This document shows positions 40,421-50,761 of a stretch of DNA of 64,000 nt, piece after piece. The translations under genes were made by a program, and so were the position numbers. Numbering within the stretch: position 1 is the first letter of the stretch; every line of letters starts with the position of its first letter. The notes under the pieces were generated by a model. It saw nothing but the letters and a program-made list of their open reading frames with translations. It did no database searches and was not told the DNA's origin. Source of the stretch: an uncultured Bacteroides sp. (GTDB taxonomy: Bacteria; Bacteroidota; Bacteroidia; Bacteroidales; Bacteroidaceae); the NCBI GenBank assembly GCA_958453305.1, contig CAUDXH010000009.1, forward strand, positions 12,085 to 76,084, in the 5' to 3' direction.

Positions 40421-43291
40421 TTAGAAAGCAACCTTAACCCCTATATTATAAAAACGAGTCAGGGGTGCAGCACCAACATTCATCTCTAACATTTCACGTT
40501 CTTTCGATATAGTCAATAAATTTGACCCGCTCACATAAGCAGAAACATCCTTAATAAGGGATTTGCGCAACCACTTCTTAGGGAAATCGTAAGTCAACTG
40601 AACTTTTGCCAGTTCAAAGTGATTATTCTTGTACAACCAGAAAGTAGAGTTGCGGAAGTTATTAGCACCTGTTTCTGTAGTTAAACGAGGATAAGTAGCA
40701 GTAGCAGCAGTTTCCTCCGTCCAACGACCTCGTACCACTTCAGAATACTTACCTTCACCATAAACCCAATAATAAGAGCTATTTTTCATTCCATAGCCAC
40801 CAAAACCTCCTGTTCCAAGTGCAAATAAAGTAAAGTTTTTCCATTTGGCAGTAAAGTTAAGACCTAAGGTGAAAGGAGAACCATACCATCCGCCACGACC
40901 TAAATAAACTTCATCTTTACTATCAATAACCTGATCACCATTCTGGTCTTTATACTTTAAGTCACCCTTGCGCACGGTTCCACCAAAAGTTTGTTTAGGA
41001 GAAGAAGCCACTTCTTCATCACTGTGGAAAAAGCCTTCACATTCCAATCCCCAAATACCATCAACAGGCTTTCCTACTCGGTTTTGATAGGCATCCTTAT
41101 AGTTCTCATCCCGCTGGGTAGCCGTTGTATTATAATATGTTCCAGTTACCCCTAAAGACAAGTCTGCCTCACCTATTTTTTTATTCACATTAACAGCAAA
41201 GTCAAATCCTATACGCTTGTTGTTATTAAAATTGATATACGGAACAAACGAATTTTCAGGATAATATGCTGAGAAGTAAGACGGATACAAAGTTGTTGGC
41301 TGAATCAGCAAACCTTCTGTTGAATTCACGAAAAAGTTTACATCAGCAGTTACCAGCTTATTCCATAAAGAAGTGCGTAAATAAGCCGACAACTCTTTAC
41401 GCTTGATGAATGAAAGTTTTTCATTTCCGCCTTGTTTGGATACAGTTGAATTTTCACCCGAGCCATCATACCATCCAAACCAAGAGCCACCTACCTGATC
41501 AAACTTAGGAGCATATAAATAATAGCCACTGATGTCAATGTCCTGATTAAGTATTGAACCAGACATACCTACTGTCAAGTCATCTACAACCGTAGAGTTT
41601 TTCAGAAAGTCCTCATTGCTCAACTTCCAACCTAAAGTTAAAGAAGGAGAAAATGCATTTCGGTGTCCTTCTGCCAACTTGGCTGAATGAATAGCAGCTC
41701 CACTAAATTCAGCATAATACTTTTTCTGGTAATCATATCCCAACAACACACCTAAATTGGCATTACTTGTGCGATGATAAACACCAGACATTGTTTTTTG
41801 GAAACCATTGGCAAGCAACATAGCCGACACATTATGATCTTTATTAAAAGTCCGATTATAATCAAAATGCGCGGACATCGCAATAGTTTGATTATCAACA
41901 CTATTTCCTATATTTTGCACTCCAGACTTTTCATCATTTCCTTCATATGTCATTGACGTAATAACATCGTTTCCGTTATGATTACTCCATACTGGCGTAT
42001 AGATACGGTATGAATTATTATACGATGTATTATAGGAAGTTTGATAGTCAACAGCAAATTGGAAGTGGAACGAAAGTCCACGCAGAACTTTATTCAAGTC
42101 GAAATCAATACCTGTATCAAATTGGAACTGACGGCTTGTAAACTTAGAATAACCAGCAGCATAGTAGTCGGCAATAATATTGCGCGAATCGGTTTGGGTA
42201 CCAGCCAAGAAGGCACCTCCAAAAAGATTATTGTTAATATTCATCAAGCCTAATGATGCCAACGCATTCGAATCAATATAGTTTAATGGAACCAACGGAC
42301 TGATTCGGTTGGGACGCATGGTAGATGCCTCACTCCAGTAATTATTTCCGTCTGGATGCGTGCTTCTTCCTGAACGGACATCATAAAAAGTAACACTAGT
42401 ATTCGCATAAGATGAAATAAAATCATTAATGGCGATATCAACATTACCACGAATACTCAAGCGATTTGTATAACTGTCTTTTGCCTCACCGAACTTGAAG
42501 AAATCTCCATGACGGTAATAATTTACATTGGAATAGAACTGTACCCGCCTGTTTCCTCCTGAAAACTCAACAGAAGCGTCACTTCGATTATATGCCTTCT
42601 TCAAATAGTCGGAAGCATAATAGTCTAGATTAGGGAAACGATATGGATTTGTTCCTGATGCATAATTATAAATATCACTTTCGCTATAAAGCGGAGAAAG
42701 ATGGTCATTAACCAATGCTTCGTTATACAAAGACATGTATTCTGCAGACCCCAAGTACTTTGGATAGCTCTTAGCTATATAAAATCCAGTATTTGCACGT
42801 ACATCGATTTGGAGTTTTTCCTGTTTTTTCCCACGCTTTGTTGTGATATAGATAGCTCCTTTAGCAGCTCGGCTTCCATAGAGAACAACAGCTGATGCCC
42901 CCTTCAAGAAGGTTATCTGCGAAATTTCCGAGGGTGATACATTATCGGCATCACGTGGAACTCCATCAACCAATACCAAATATCCAGCATTATCACCATC
43001 CATTCCCCATAATGAGTTTCCATTCCATCCGCCAATCAGACCTTGCATATTTTCAAGACTATTAGTCCAATTTGTATTATAATCCTTTTCTGCTTGTTTC
43101 TGTACATCAACTACAGACACACCTCCCAACAAATCACTTTGGGCTACTTTACGAAAAGCCACTTGAACCTTAGCGTCAGCCACCTCCAAAGAATCGAGAC
43201 CATTCTCTTGGGCAGGATGCGCCATCATTCCATTTGGAACAAGTCCCAACATGGCAGTCGAAAGAACTAATTTATTGTATATATCTTTCAT
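40421..43291 (-). CDS. SusC-family TonB-dependent transporter, XusC-like, without N-terminal regulatory domain
   Basis: 956 residues, shorter than the other SusC proteins here (1036-1053). The signal peptide ends near GMMAHPAQ; then the protein enters the plug almost at once (LLGGVSVVDVQKQAEKDY, YLVLVDGVPRDADNVSPSEISQITFLKG, ASAVVLYGSRAAKGAIYITTK). The carboxypeptidase-like domain and the VVGYG hallmark are missing. The barrel ends GVKVAF. It is the second SusC of the xylan cluster; a shortened XusC agrees with the known variability of this position. Confidence 0.92.
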   Translation of the reverse strand: MKDIYNKLVLSTAMLGLVPNGMMAHPAQENGLDSLEVADAKVQVAFRKVAQSDLLGGVSVVDVQKQAEKDYNTNWTNSLENMQGLIGGWNGNSLWGMDGDNAGYLVLVDGVPRDADNVSPSEISQITFLKGASAVVLYGSRAAKGAIYITTKRGKKQEKLQIDVRANTGFYIAKSYPKYLGSAEYMSLYNEALVNDHLSPLYSESDIYNYASGTNPYRFPNLDYYASDYLKKAYNRSDASVEFSGGNRRVQFYSNVNYYRHGDFFKFGEAKDSYTNRLSIRGNVDIAINDFISSYANTSVTFYDVRSGRSTHPDGNNYWSEASTMRPNRISPLVPLNYIDSNALASLGLMNINNNLFGGAFLAGTQTDSRNIIADYYAAGYSKFTSRQFQFDTGIDFDLNKVLRGLSFHFQFAVDYQTSYNTSYNNSYRIYTPVWSNHNGNDVITSMTYEGNDEKSGVQNIGNSVDNQTIAMSAHFDYNRTFNKDHNVSAMLLANGFQKTMSGVYHRTSNANLGVLLGYDYQKKYYAEFSGAAIHSAKLAEGHRNAFSPSLTLGWKLSNEDFLKNSTVVDDLTVGMSGSILNQDIDISGYYLYAPKFDQVGGSWFGWYDGSGENSTVSKQGGNEKLSFIKRKELSAYLRTSLWNKLVTADVNFFVNSTEGLLIQPTTLYPSYFSAYYPENSFVPYINFNNNKRIGFDFAVNVNKKIGEADLSLGVTGTYYNTTATQRDENYKDAYQNRVGKPVDGIWGLECEGFFHSDEEVASSPKQTFGGTVRKGDLKYKDQNGDQVIDSKDEVYLGRGGWYGSPFTLGLNFTAKWKNFTLFALGTGGFGGYGMKNSSYYWVYGEGKYSEVVRGRWTEETAATATYPRLTTETGANNFRNSTFWLYKNNHFELAKVQLTYDFPKKWLRKSLIKDVSAYVSGSNLLTISKEREMLEMNVGAAPLTRFYNIGVKVAF

Positions 43292-43328
43292 CTGTTCACT
43301 CTTTTAAATTACATAAAACTTATTCTGA

Positions 43329-45284
43329 TTACCAACCAGGATTTTGTGCTATACCCTCATATAAATAAGTATCATTCACTTTCATCGGGAACCAATAATG
43401 CTTTGAAGAAAAATTACGAGTTAAGATTACCTGTTCTCTCCAATTTGCGACTTGTGCATCTCTAGGGTCATTCTTCTCATACCACTCGTTCGTTTCTATA
43501 CGGTCAAATTCCTGTGAAGTCTTTACATTATAAGGTGCCTCTGTAAGTAGCAGCCAGCGTTGCAAGTCATTAAAGCGGAAACCCTCAAATGCCAACTCTA
43601 CAGCACGCTCACGACGAACCTCATCGATAAAGGTGTTCCTATCTGCTGTATAACGAGAAAGCACATGATCCATAGCCACTCTATCACGCAACACATTCAC
43701 TGCATCCTCAGCTGTCTTTCCAAAAGTGGTCGATTTTCCGGAAGCTCCCCCAAAAGCTGCACATGCTTCTGCATACATCAAATAAATATCTGCGAGACGC
43801 ATGTAAGGCAAATACAACTGTAAATTTCCACCCCAGTCATATGTTTTGTCATATTTATTACAAGTATGCGGAGATAACTTTTGCGTAAAATATCCAGTAC
43901 GGCTTGCATTGTTTTCACTACGCACATTCCCTCCTGTAAATAATTGGCTATAGCGAAATGCTTCCATATCTTCAGGCATTGCAGCATTTACATATTTGAA
44001 TCCATCAAAAACAATATCATGGTAAAAACGAGGGTCACGGTTTTTAAACGGATGTGTCTTATCAAAAGATCCAGAAGGGTCATCTAATCGAGAGCCATCA
44101 GACATACCATACAGATTTACATAATTTGCTGTTGGTTGATGAATAATATTATCATGTTCTACCAAGCCATTAACTTTTGGTCCCCAAGTTTTTGACGCAT
44201 TCCAGTTACTACCATTGGCAGGAGCACACGGACCGCGAAATATAGCCTCTACCGATCCCGGCATCAACCAGTTTTGTCCTGTAGTATAGAAAATTTCTGA
44301 AAAACAAGATGTTGCTCCTGAAGCTTTTTTATGATTATATACATCACTATAATTAAATTCCGCCAATGCATATTGTGTCTTTCCTGACTCTACAAGAGTC
44401 AACAATTCCCCCAAGGCATCAGCTGCTTTTTTACAATAATCTTCGTTATAGTCATAAGTATTGGCTCCACCGGTCTGTGCACCATGCTCCATAAGTGGAC
44501 TTCCAGCCCACAAATAAGTTTTTCCCAAATAGCCTAATGCCATAATCTTGTTAATACGCAACTGATTCTTTCCTAGTGTATTCTTACCAGGAGCCGTATT
44601 ATCCCAGTTTATAGGCAATAAATCGGCTGCCTTACGAAAATCAGCCGCAGCCTTTTCAGCCGCCTCTTGGAAAGTCAAACGCTCAGGCTTTTCTGTCCCG
44701 TCCATCACCTTATCAATATAAGGCATTCCACCCAAATACTGCATCACTTCAAAATGCCACCATGCACGAAAAAAATACAATTGTCCTTCTATCATTTCAC
44801 GTTCTTCTTGGGTAGCATCGGTCATCTTACTCAAATTTTCTATCCCGATGTTTGCCTTGCGAATACAATACCATGCATGAGGCCACAAGCGATGCTTAAA
44901 CTTGTTATTTCCATCTATGTTAATATCAGCGGAAGGGTCTGCCGAATTAGAATCTAACCAAGAGCCATCTTGTCCTAATTTTCCAGCCTGCCATGCCCAG
45001 AAATTTCCCAAATCAATTTGATGGCACATTTGCCAGTCGGCTTCAGTATTCATAATCTCATCATCTCCCCAGTTAAAAGAAGTTGTCCAATAGCATTCTT
45101 CTTTATTCGGAATACAATTATAGATTTCTTCCATATAACCTTGAAAGTTCATGAAGTTTTTAAAAGCTTCTTCTGCAGAAACGGTAGAATCTGGGTCTTT
45201 CTCCAGATAATCTTCACAAGAAGACAAACCTAAGGTCATAGCAAACAAGCTATAATACAATATATTTTTATATAGTTTTTTCAT
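43329..45284 (-). CDS. SusD-family lipoprotein, XusB-like
   Basis: 651 residues, long for a SusD as is typical of XusB. Lipobox GLSSC with Cys23. The core has EGQLYFFRAWWHFEVMQYLGG; the C-terminal domain LPYMRLADIYLMYAEACAAFGG, VRRERAVELAFEGFRFNDLQRWLL and HYWFPMKVND. It caps the channel encoded 12 bases upstream and would bind long xylan chains at the surface. Confidence 0.94.
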   Translation of the reverse strand: MKKLYKNILYYSLFAMTLGLSSCEDYLEKDPDSTVSAEEAFKNFMNFQGYMEEIYNCIPNKEECYWTTSFNWGDDEIMNTEADWQMCHQIDLGNFWAWQAGKLGQDGSWLDSNSADPSADINIDGNNKFKHRLWPHAWYCIRKANIGIENLSKMTDATQEEREMIEGQLYFFRAWWHFEVMQYLGGMPYIDKVMDGTEKPERLTFQEAAEKAAADFRKAADLLPINWDNTAPGKNTLGKNQLRINKIMALGYLGKTYLWAGSPLMEHGAQTGGANTYDYNEDYCKKAADALGELLTLVESGKTQYALAEFNYSDVYNHKKASGATSCFSEIFYTTGQNWLMPGSVEAIFRGPCAPANGSNWNASKTWGPKVNGLVEHDNIIHQPTANYVNLYGMSDGSRLDDPSGSFDKTHPFKNRDPRFYHDIVFDGFKYVNAAMPEDMEAFRYSQLFTGGNVRSENNASRTGYFTQKLSPHTCNKYDKTYDWGGNLQLYLPYMRLADIYLMYAEACAAFGGASGKSTTFGKTAEDAVNVLRDRVAMDHVLSRYTADRNTFIDEVRRERAVELAFEGFRFNDLQRWLLLTEAPYNVKTSQEFDRIETNEWYEKNDPRDAQVANWREQVILTRNFSSKHYWFPMKVNDTYLYEGIAQNPGW

Positions 45285-45296
45285 ATTATCAATGCA

Positions 45297-48200
45297 TTAC
45301 AATGTAAATTTAAGCCCCAAATTGAAACGCTTCATTGTAGGGTATGCTCCTTGATTACCTGCGCCTGCGAAATTAGATTCACGATCGTCAGGCATACGGG
45401 TCCATACCCACAAGTTGTTTCCATTCAAGAACACCTTCAAATTACGAATACCGATTTTACGCACCCATCCTCCATCAAAGGTATAGGCTACCTCAGCATT
45501 TTTCAAACGGATAAATGAGCCGTCATACAAGTTTTGGGTTCCAGTGTGATAGCTTGGGGTCGTAGTAAAACGCGGCATCACAACGTCTGAATTAGGAGTC
45601 TCTTTTGACCACCATGAACCCTGATCATAAACCGTATTCAAACGGTTTGCAAAACTGGTTAAAGTGACATCACGAGTAACATTTGTCACACCATAAAATT
45701 GAACAAACGCACTAAATCCCTTCCATTCAAAACCCAGAGTAGCATTATAAGTGTTTTGTGGAGTTGCAGAATAGCCATAAGGTGCACTATCCAAATCATC
45801 AATCACACCATCCGCATTAAAGTCTACAATATAATAATCTCCCGGAAGTTTTTGAGAGTCATTCGTATTGTGTTGCGGACTCCCGTAAATTTGATCAAAT
45901 GTATTTAAATGACCGGCATCAATATGAGCATGATTCTGTCCGATACTAAATCCTGCCTGCTTCTGATAAGCTGGAGCCAACTCTGGATCATCTCGGTTTA
46001 TCACTTCGTTTTTAGCATGTGTCATACTAAAGTTACCCCACAAGCGCATCTTATTTTCAAAAACTTTATTAACGCGTAACTCCAATTCATAACCCCTCGT
46101 TTTTACTTCTCCCAAATTAGCCGTAGGAGGAGTAGTTCCAAAGAACGGAGAAATTGAACGGTCAACACCACGAATAAGAATATCTGTACGGCAATCTCGG
46201 AATACTTCGACCGAACCAGCAAACAAGCCACTTAGGAATGAATAATCAATACCCAAGTTAAACTTACGAACAGTTTCCCAATGAATGTCCGGATTACCTA
46301 CAGCTGATTCCTTATACCAGGTATATGGACTATTATTATGATTAAGATCCATATGTGTGTTTCCACCATATGCCCATGTGGTCATATATAACCAACGTCC
46401 AAAAACATTATCATCACCAATCTCACCATAAGAAGCACGAACCTTTAACATATCCAACCACTTCTTAGAGAAATTCATGAATTTTTCTTCAGATATCATC
46501 CAGCCTATCGCTCCTGAATTGAAGAAAGCGAAACGATATTCCGGTGAGAATTTTTCAGAACCATTATAAGCCCCATTATATTCAAAAAAATATCTGCCAG
46601 CATAATCATAAGTGGTACGGAACGCCCAGTCTTCTCGGTAGGTCGGAATCATGCTACCAGTAGCATACTGCTGACGACTGAACAATCCCATAGCTGTAAC
46701 ATTGTGACTGCCAAACTCGCGCGCCCAATTGAGCTGAACCTGATAGTTCATATTACGCTGTGTTGCATTATTATCTACCTCACCATTTTGAATAGTCCAC
46801 AAAGCACCTTGCTGATAGTCAAATTTATTATTAGCATCAAAATCTGTCTTATAGGATTCTGCACCTGTATCCGGGTCTATCCATTTAAATTGAGGGTCAT
46901 GATACAAATCGTTTACTCCACGATTATTTTCTTTAAATACATTGTCCCAGGAAATCATGGCACGCGCACTTAATCCTTTAGTGATGAAACTCAAATCCTG
47001 CTCCAACGTAAAGTCTGTATTAATACGGGTATTAGTTGTTGTCATCGTACCTGCCAAAGCCAAATTAGCAGATGAGTTTGCCACATTAGAGACATTGGGA
47101 TAATAACCCCATGATCCATCTGAATATCTCGGTAAAAAAACATCAGGGGGTGTTCCATACGCACCTGCCCAATATTGTGCTACAGCCCAATCTCCAGAAT
47201 TATACTGCCCCCATGGAGTCTTCTGCATACCATTCGAACCTGACAAATTAACCTTAAACACAGTTGTTTTAGACAATTGAAAGTCAAAATTACTACGAAC
47301 ATTTATACGATTATAGCCATAACCCGACTGATAACCACGTCCATTATCCATCACATCAAACAAATCGCCTTCATGCAAGAAATCGGCTGACACAAAATAC
47401 TTTACAAATGGAGTACCACCACTCACATTCAAATTCGCATTATAAGACATCGTATAGTTCTTAAACAATACATCTTGCCAATCCACATTCGGATATCGTT
47501 CAGCTTCTGCCAAATTAGCGGGGTTACGATACTTGTTGATAACACTCTGAGGGGTTATATAATCCCATACTGTAGGATCGAGTGGAAGTTCATGTTCTAC
47601 CACAAAATTGCGAGCTGTCAATGCATCATAAGCATCCATCTTATTAGGAAGTTTAGAAGGAACTTTCATTGTCATTTGAGCAGATACATCTATTTGGGCT
47701 TTACCTTCCTGTCCACGCTTCGTAGTAATCAATATAACTCCATTGGCTCCTTTCACTCCATACACTGCAGTAGCAGAAGCGTCCTTTAATACAGAAATAG
47801 ATTGTACAGAACTAATATCAACAGAACCCATTGGGCGTTCAATACCATCGACCAATACCAATGGAGCACTATTATTCCATGAACTTGCTCCACGAATTAC
47901 AATTTCAGGATTTTCTTCTCCAGGCATACCAGAACTCTGCGTAGTAATAACACCAGGTAGATTTCCAGTCAGTGCTGCACCAATATCAGATACCCCTCCA
48001 GCCCGCTGAAGAACTTCTCCTTTAGTCTGGGTTATAGCACCAACTACAGATTCTTTCTTCTGTTGTCCATAGCCTACAACTATAACCTCCTCTAACACCT
48101 CTGTATCTTCCCTTAAATTTATCATAATCATTGGACGACCATTAATTTCAATCTCTTGAGAAGACATTCCTAAATAAGAAACGATCAATACAGAACTCTT

Positions 48201-48458
48201 ACTAGGTACTTCCAGTATAAAATTACCATCAAAGTCTGCCACTGTTCCTACAGACGTATTTCCTTTTAATACTATAGCTGCTCCTATTAAAGGCTCATCG
48301 TTCGCATCAAGCACCTTACCTTTTACTAAAAAACCACTTTGAGCAGCCAATGTTAAACTGCTTAGCAATAAGAAAAAGGACAAGATACTTCTTAAAGCCA
48401 TACAACTCCTTTCAGACAAGGAGTCACTTACAGAATGTTGTCTTATGTTTTTCATCAT
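45297..48458 (-). CDS. SusC-family TonB-dependent transporter, XusA-like
   Basis: 1053 residues. Start MMKNIRQHS... or MALRSILSFF (19 codons later); the second gives a cleaner signal peptide ending AAQS. Carboxypeptidase-regulatory-like domain (FLVKGKVLDANDEPLIGAAIVLKG in part), EEVIVVGYG, plug (LVDGIERPMGSVDISSVQSISVLKDASATAVYG region) and barrel ending GLKFTL. It is first in the order susC-susD-susC-susD-xusE-GH10, identical to the conserved xusA-B-C-D-E-xyn10C core. It imports xylo-oligosaccharides in the model for that cluster. Confidence 0.95.
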   Translation of the reverse strand: MMKNIRQHSVSDSLSERSCMALRSILSFFLLLSSLTLAAQSGFLVKGKVLDANDEPLIGAAIVLKGNTSVGTVADFDGNFILEVPSKSSVLIVSYLGMSSQEIEINGRPMIMINLREDTEVLEEVIVVGYGQQKKESVVGAITQTKGEVLQRAGGVSDIGAALTGNLPGVITTQSSGMPGEENPEIVIRGASSWNNSAPLVLVDGIERPMGSVDISSVQSISVLKDASATAVYGVKGANGVILITTKRGQEGKAQIDVSAQMTMKVPSKLPNKMDAYDALTARNFVVEHELPLDPTVWDYITPQSVINKYRNPANLAEAERYPNVDWQDVLFKNYTMSYNANLNVSGGTPFVKYFVSADFLHEGDLFDVMDNGRGYQSGYGYNRINVRSNFDFQLSKTTVFKVNLSGSNGMQKTPWGQYNSGDWAVAQYWAGAYGTPPDVFLPRYSDGSWGYYPNVSNVANSSANLALAGTMTTTNTRINTDFTLEQDLSFITKGLSARAMISWDNVFKENNRGVNDLYHDPQFKWIDPDTGAESYKTDFDANNKFDYQQGALWTIQNGEVDNNATQRNMNYQVQLNWAREFGSHNVTAMGLFSRQQYATGSMIPTYREDWAFRTTYDYAGRYFFEYNGAYNGSEKFSPEYRFAFFNSGAIGWMISEEKFMNFSKKWLDMLKVRASYGEIGDDNVFGRWLYMTTWAYGGNTHMDLNHNNSPYTWYKESAVGNPDIHWETVRKFNLGIDYSFLSGLFAGSVEVFRDCRTDILIRGVDRSISPFFGTTPPTANLGEVKTRGYELELRVNKVFENKMRLWGNFSMTHAKNEVINRDDPELAPAYQKQAGFSIGQNHAHIDAGHLNTFDQIYGSPQHNTNDSQKLPGDYYIVDFNADGVIDDLDSAPYGYSATPQNTYNATLGFEWKGFSAFVQFYGVTNVTRDVTLTSFANRLNTVYDQGSWWSKETPNSDVVMPRFTTTPSYHTGTQNLYDGSFIRLKNAEVAYTFDGGWVRKIGIRNLKVFLNGNNLWVWTRMPDDRESNFAGAGNQGAYPTMKRFNLGLKFTL

Positions 48459-48600
48459 ATTAAAAATAAAAAATAGTTTTCCCTTATAACTTCATAACAC
48501 CGCATCGGTATGAGTTATCAACTGCAATCAAAAATCTCCCTCATAATAATAAATTTAGAATACAATCATATTAAGATTATTCCATGGCACAATCTTTTCA

Positions 48601-48608
48601 CAAAGATA
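48601..48608 (-). promoter_or_regulatory. Putative -7 box of the xus operon
   Basis: The minus strand reads TATCTTTG, 143 bases before the xusA ATG. No TTTG at the -33 position, which fits dependence on an activator. Confidence 0.5.
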
Positions 48609-48658
48609 CTATTATAGCCTAAAAACCCCACATCTATAATTTAACCAAAATTTTCTTA

Positions 48659-48689
48659 TATGTTACATAGCTATCCAGTATGTTACATA
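48659..48689. promoter_or_regulatory. Possible operator: two TATGTTACATA direct repeats
   Basis: TATGTTACATA occurs at 48659-48669 and 48679-48689, exactly 20 bases apart, about 65-95 bases upstream of the predicted start. Repeats of this kind at this distance suit a hybrid two-component regulator, the usual activator of xylan loci; no such gene is in the window. Confidence 0.5.
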
Positions 48690-48875
48690 TGTTATTACTT
48701 ATGATACAACAAATATAAACAACACTTAAATCAATTCGTTTTAGCATAAAAACATCTTAGAAACTGTTTAAAATTTATTGAGAATAAACGTTATTGCGTA
48801 AGCATCCAAAATTGGCGTATTGACTAGTATGGCTCTTTCACATACCTTCGTGCTAAACTTAAAACTCGAAAGATT

Positions 48876-49064
48876 ATGTTTAGCGAAAAATATTTTGAAA
48901 GACTGTGGTTTCTCTACAAGACCGAAGGTGAGCCCAAAGGAGTTTCCATCAACTCATTCTGCATTGGCAACAACATTCCATACTCGGCATTCTATGCCTG
49001 GTTCAAGAAGACACAGAAGAAGGTTGTACCTGTAGAAGTTGAAGGAATTCAACCGCAAGATTGA
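48876..49064 (+). CDS. IS66 TnpA-like accessory protein
   Basis: 62 residues. FERLWFLYKTEGEPKGVSIN and IPYSAFYAWFKKTQKK form a short helix-turn-helix-type domain as in TnpA-like proteins of IS66 elements. It lies at the left end of the element. It may still be intact, but the element around it is not. Confidence 0.65.
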   Translation: MFSEKYFERLWFLYKTEGEPKGVSINSFCIGNNIPYSAFYAWFKKTQKKVVPVEVEGIQPQD

Positions 49065-50657
49065 TTCCCTTACAGATGCCCTGCTCAAGGCAAACAGCAA
49101 GGCTGAGAAGGCTGCTGTTGAATACAAAAAGCTTGAGAAGAAGCATAATGCCCTTGTCTAGCGTCTTTCACTTATGAACACTCAGGCATACGCTTCATCA
49201 AAAAGTCTGAAGGGTATAGAACGCAAGAAGGTCCTGAAAGGAAAGCATGATGACAAGGACGATTTTGACGGAACTCCTGCTGCTCCGACAACTGAAGTTT
49301 CACAGTCAGACTCTGCCGCATCCCGCGACACGCAGGATACTCCGAAGACTCCTCTTTCCATGGAAAGACCATACAGGAAAGGAATGACATACAATAAGGC
49401 TTGTGTAGGCACTCCGGTCATACACAGGTCCGATTATGCCATGCTTCCTGAGGGTTCTGTAGTCATATCATCAAGCTACCGTAAAATAAGAAACATTGTG
49501 AGCCATATTGAGGAACATCACTTTGAGGTGCTTAAGGTGAAGCATGCCGACGGCAGGATTGAAAGCATGTACCTTCCCATGAAAGATGATGCCCGGCTGA
49601 CATCTACAATGAGATAGTACCGGGTACAAGCATTACGGCAAACATGCTCTCGTATCTGATGTTTAACCGCTTCCAGATGTCAATACCGGCATACAGGGAG
49701 GCAAAGAACCGTCTGTCGGATATGGACTGGGACACCTCTGTGCAGAATCTGCTGAACTGGGCCGACAAAGGTGCCATGCAGCTCAATAAGCTGATACCTG
49801 CCCTCAAGAAGATTGCCCTTCAGGACGGTGCCAACGTGAATGTGGACGAGACATGGCTCCGCTATCATGCTTACAATACGAAGCGTAAGACGTACATGTG
49901 GTGTCTGGTAAACAGAAAAGCGCGTATAGTCATCTTCTTTTATGAGGATACAACGGATAATGAAGGTGTACAGAAACATGGAGGCAGAAACAGAAATGTG
50001 TTGAAGGAGTTCCTTGGTGATGCAAAAATCAAATCACTGCAGAATGACGGTTATAACGTATATATGTATCTTAACAACGAACTTATGGATGTAGATCATC
50101 TCTGCTGTCTGGCTCATGCAAGGGCAAAGTTCAAGTATGCCTTCGACCAGGGAAGCCCGCAGGCAAGAATCTTTCTTGAGCTGATAGCAAAGTTATACGG
50201 CATGGAAGATACTTATCGCCGGGAAAAATTTACCGCAGACGAGATTTACCGCAGAAGGAACAGTAAGGAAACGACGGAAATCATCAATAAGATAAGGACA
50301 GAACTTTATGATCTGCTTGCAAATCCGGATGAGAACCGAAGCGAACTTATGAGCAAGGCTCTTAACTATCTGAAGAACTTCTGGAATCAGATCTTTGCCT
50401 ACAGAAATGATGGAGAATACTCCATAGACAATATGGCAGCAGAAAGAGCGATAAAACCAATCACTGTCCAAAGAAAGAACAGCCTGTTCTTCGGAAGCGT
50501 GAAAGGAATACAGAACTCCGCAATCTATAATACCTTTATAGAAACCTGCAAACAGGCAGGGGTCTCCTTCAGGGATTACTTCTGCAAGCTGCTCAGAGAA
50601 TTAAAGAAGGGAAGAACGGATTACGAAAACCTTCTTCCCATGACAATATGCAAATAA
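49039..50657 (+). pseudogene. IS66 transposase TnpC, broken
   Basis: The N-terminal coiled coil (KIDSLTDALLKANSKAEKAA) runs into an in-frame TAG at 49159-49161; the frame reopens to 49617, and the catalytic part continues in a different frame from about 49600 (YNEIVPGTSITANML..). The DDE region appears preserved: VDETWL, QNDGYNVYMY and NMAAERAIKP. So at least one nonsense mutation and one frameshift disable it. Confidence 0.88.
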
Positions 50658-50761
50658 TAATCGTTAAATTTGTGGACTCTTTTTTAGACGGATGCCTATT
50701 GGCACTCGTCTAAAAGGGGACACCCTAAAATTGGATGTTTACATACTTTCTTATCCCGAAC

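Larger units (their letters stand above)
48459..48797. other. Upstream control region of the xylan cluster
   Basis: 339 bases between xusA and the IS66-type element. It contains a -7 box at 48601-48608 and two direct TATGTTACATA repeats. No gene is seen. Confidence 0.6.
48798..50742 (+). mobile_element. Degenerate IS66-family insertion sequence
   Basis: Left end GTAAGCATCCAAAATTGG at 48798 and right end (read on the minus strand from 50742) GTAAACATCCAATTTTAGG are matching imperfect terminal inverted repeats with the IS66 GTAA tip. Inside are a TnpA-like frame and a TnpC transposase broken by one stop and one frameshift; no TnpB is found. The 8 bases outside the ends (GTTATTGC and ATACTTTC) do not match, so no target duplication remains. 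Confidence 0.88.

Noticed and set aside
48790..50750. Target-site duplication of the IS66 element
   Set aside because: The flanking 8-mers GTTATTGC and ATACTTTC do not match.
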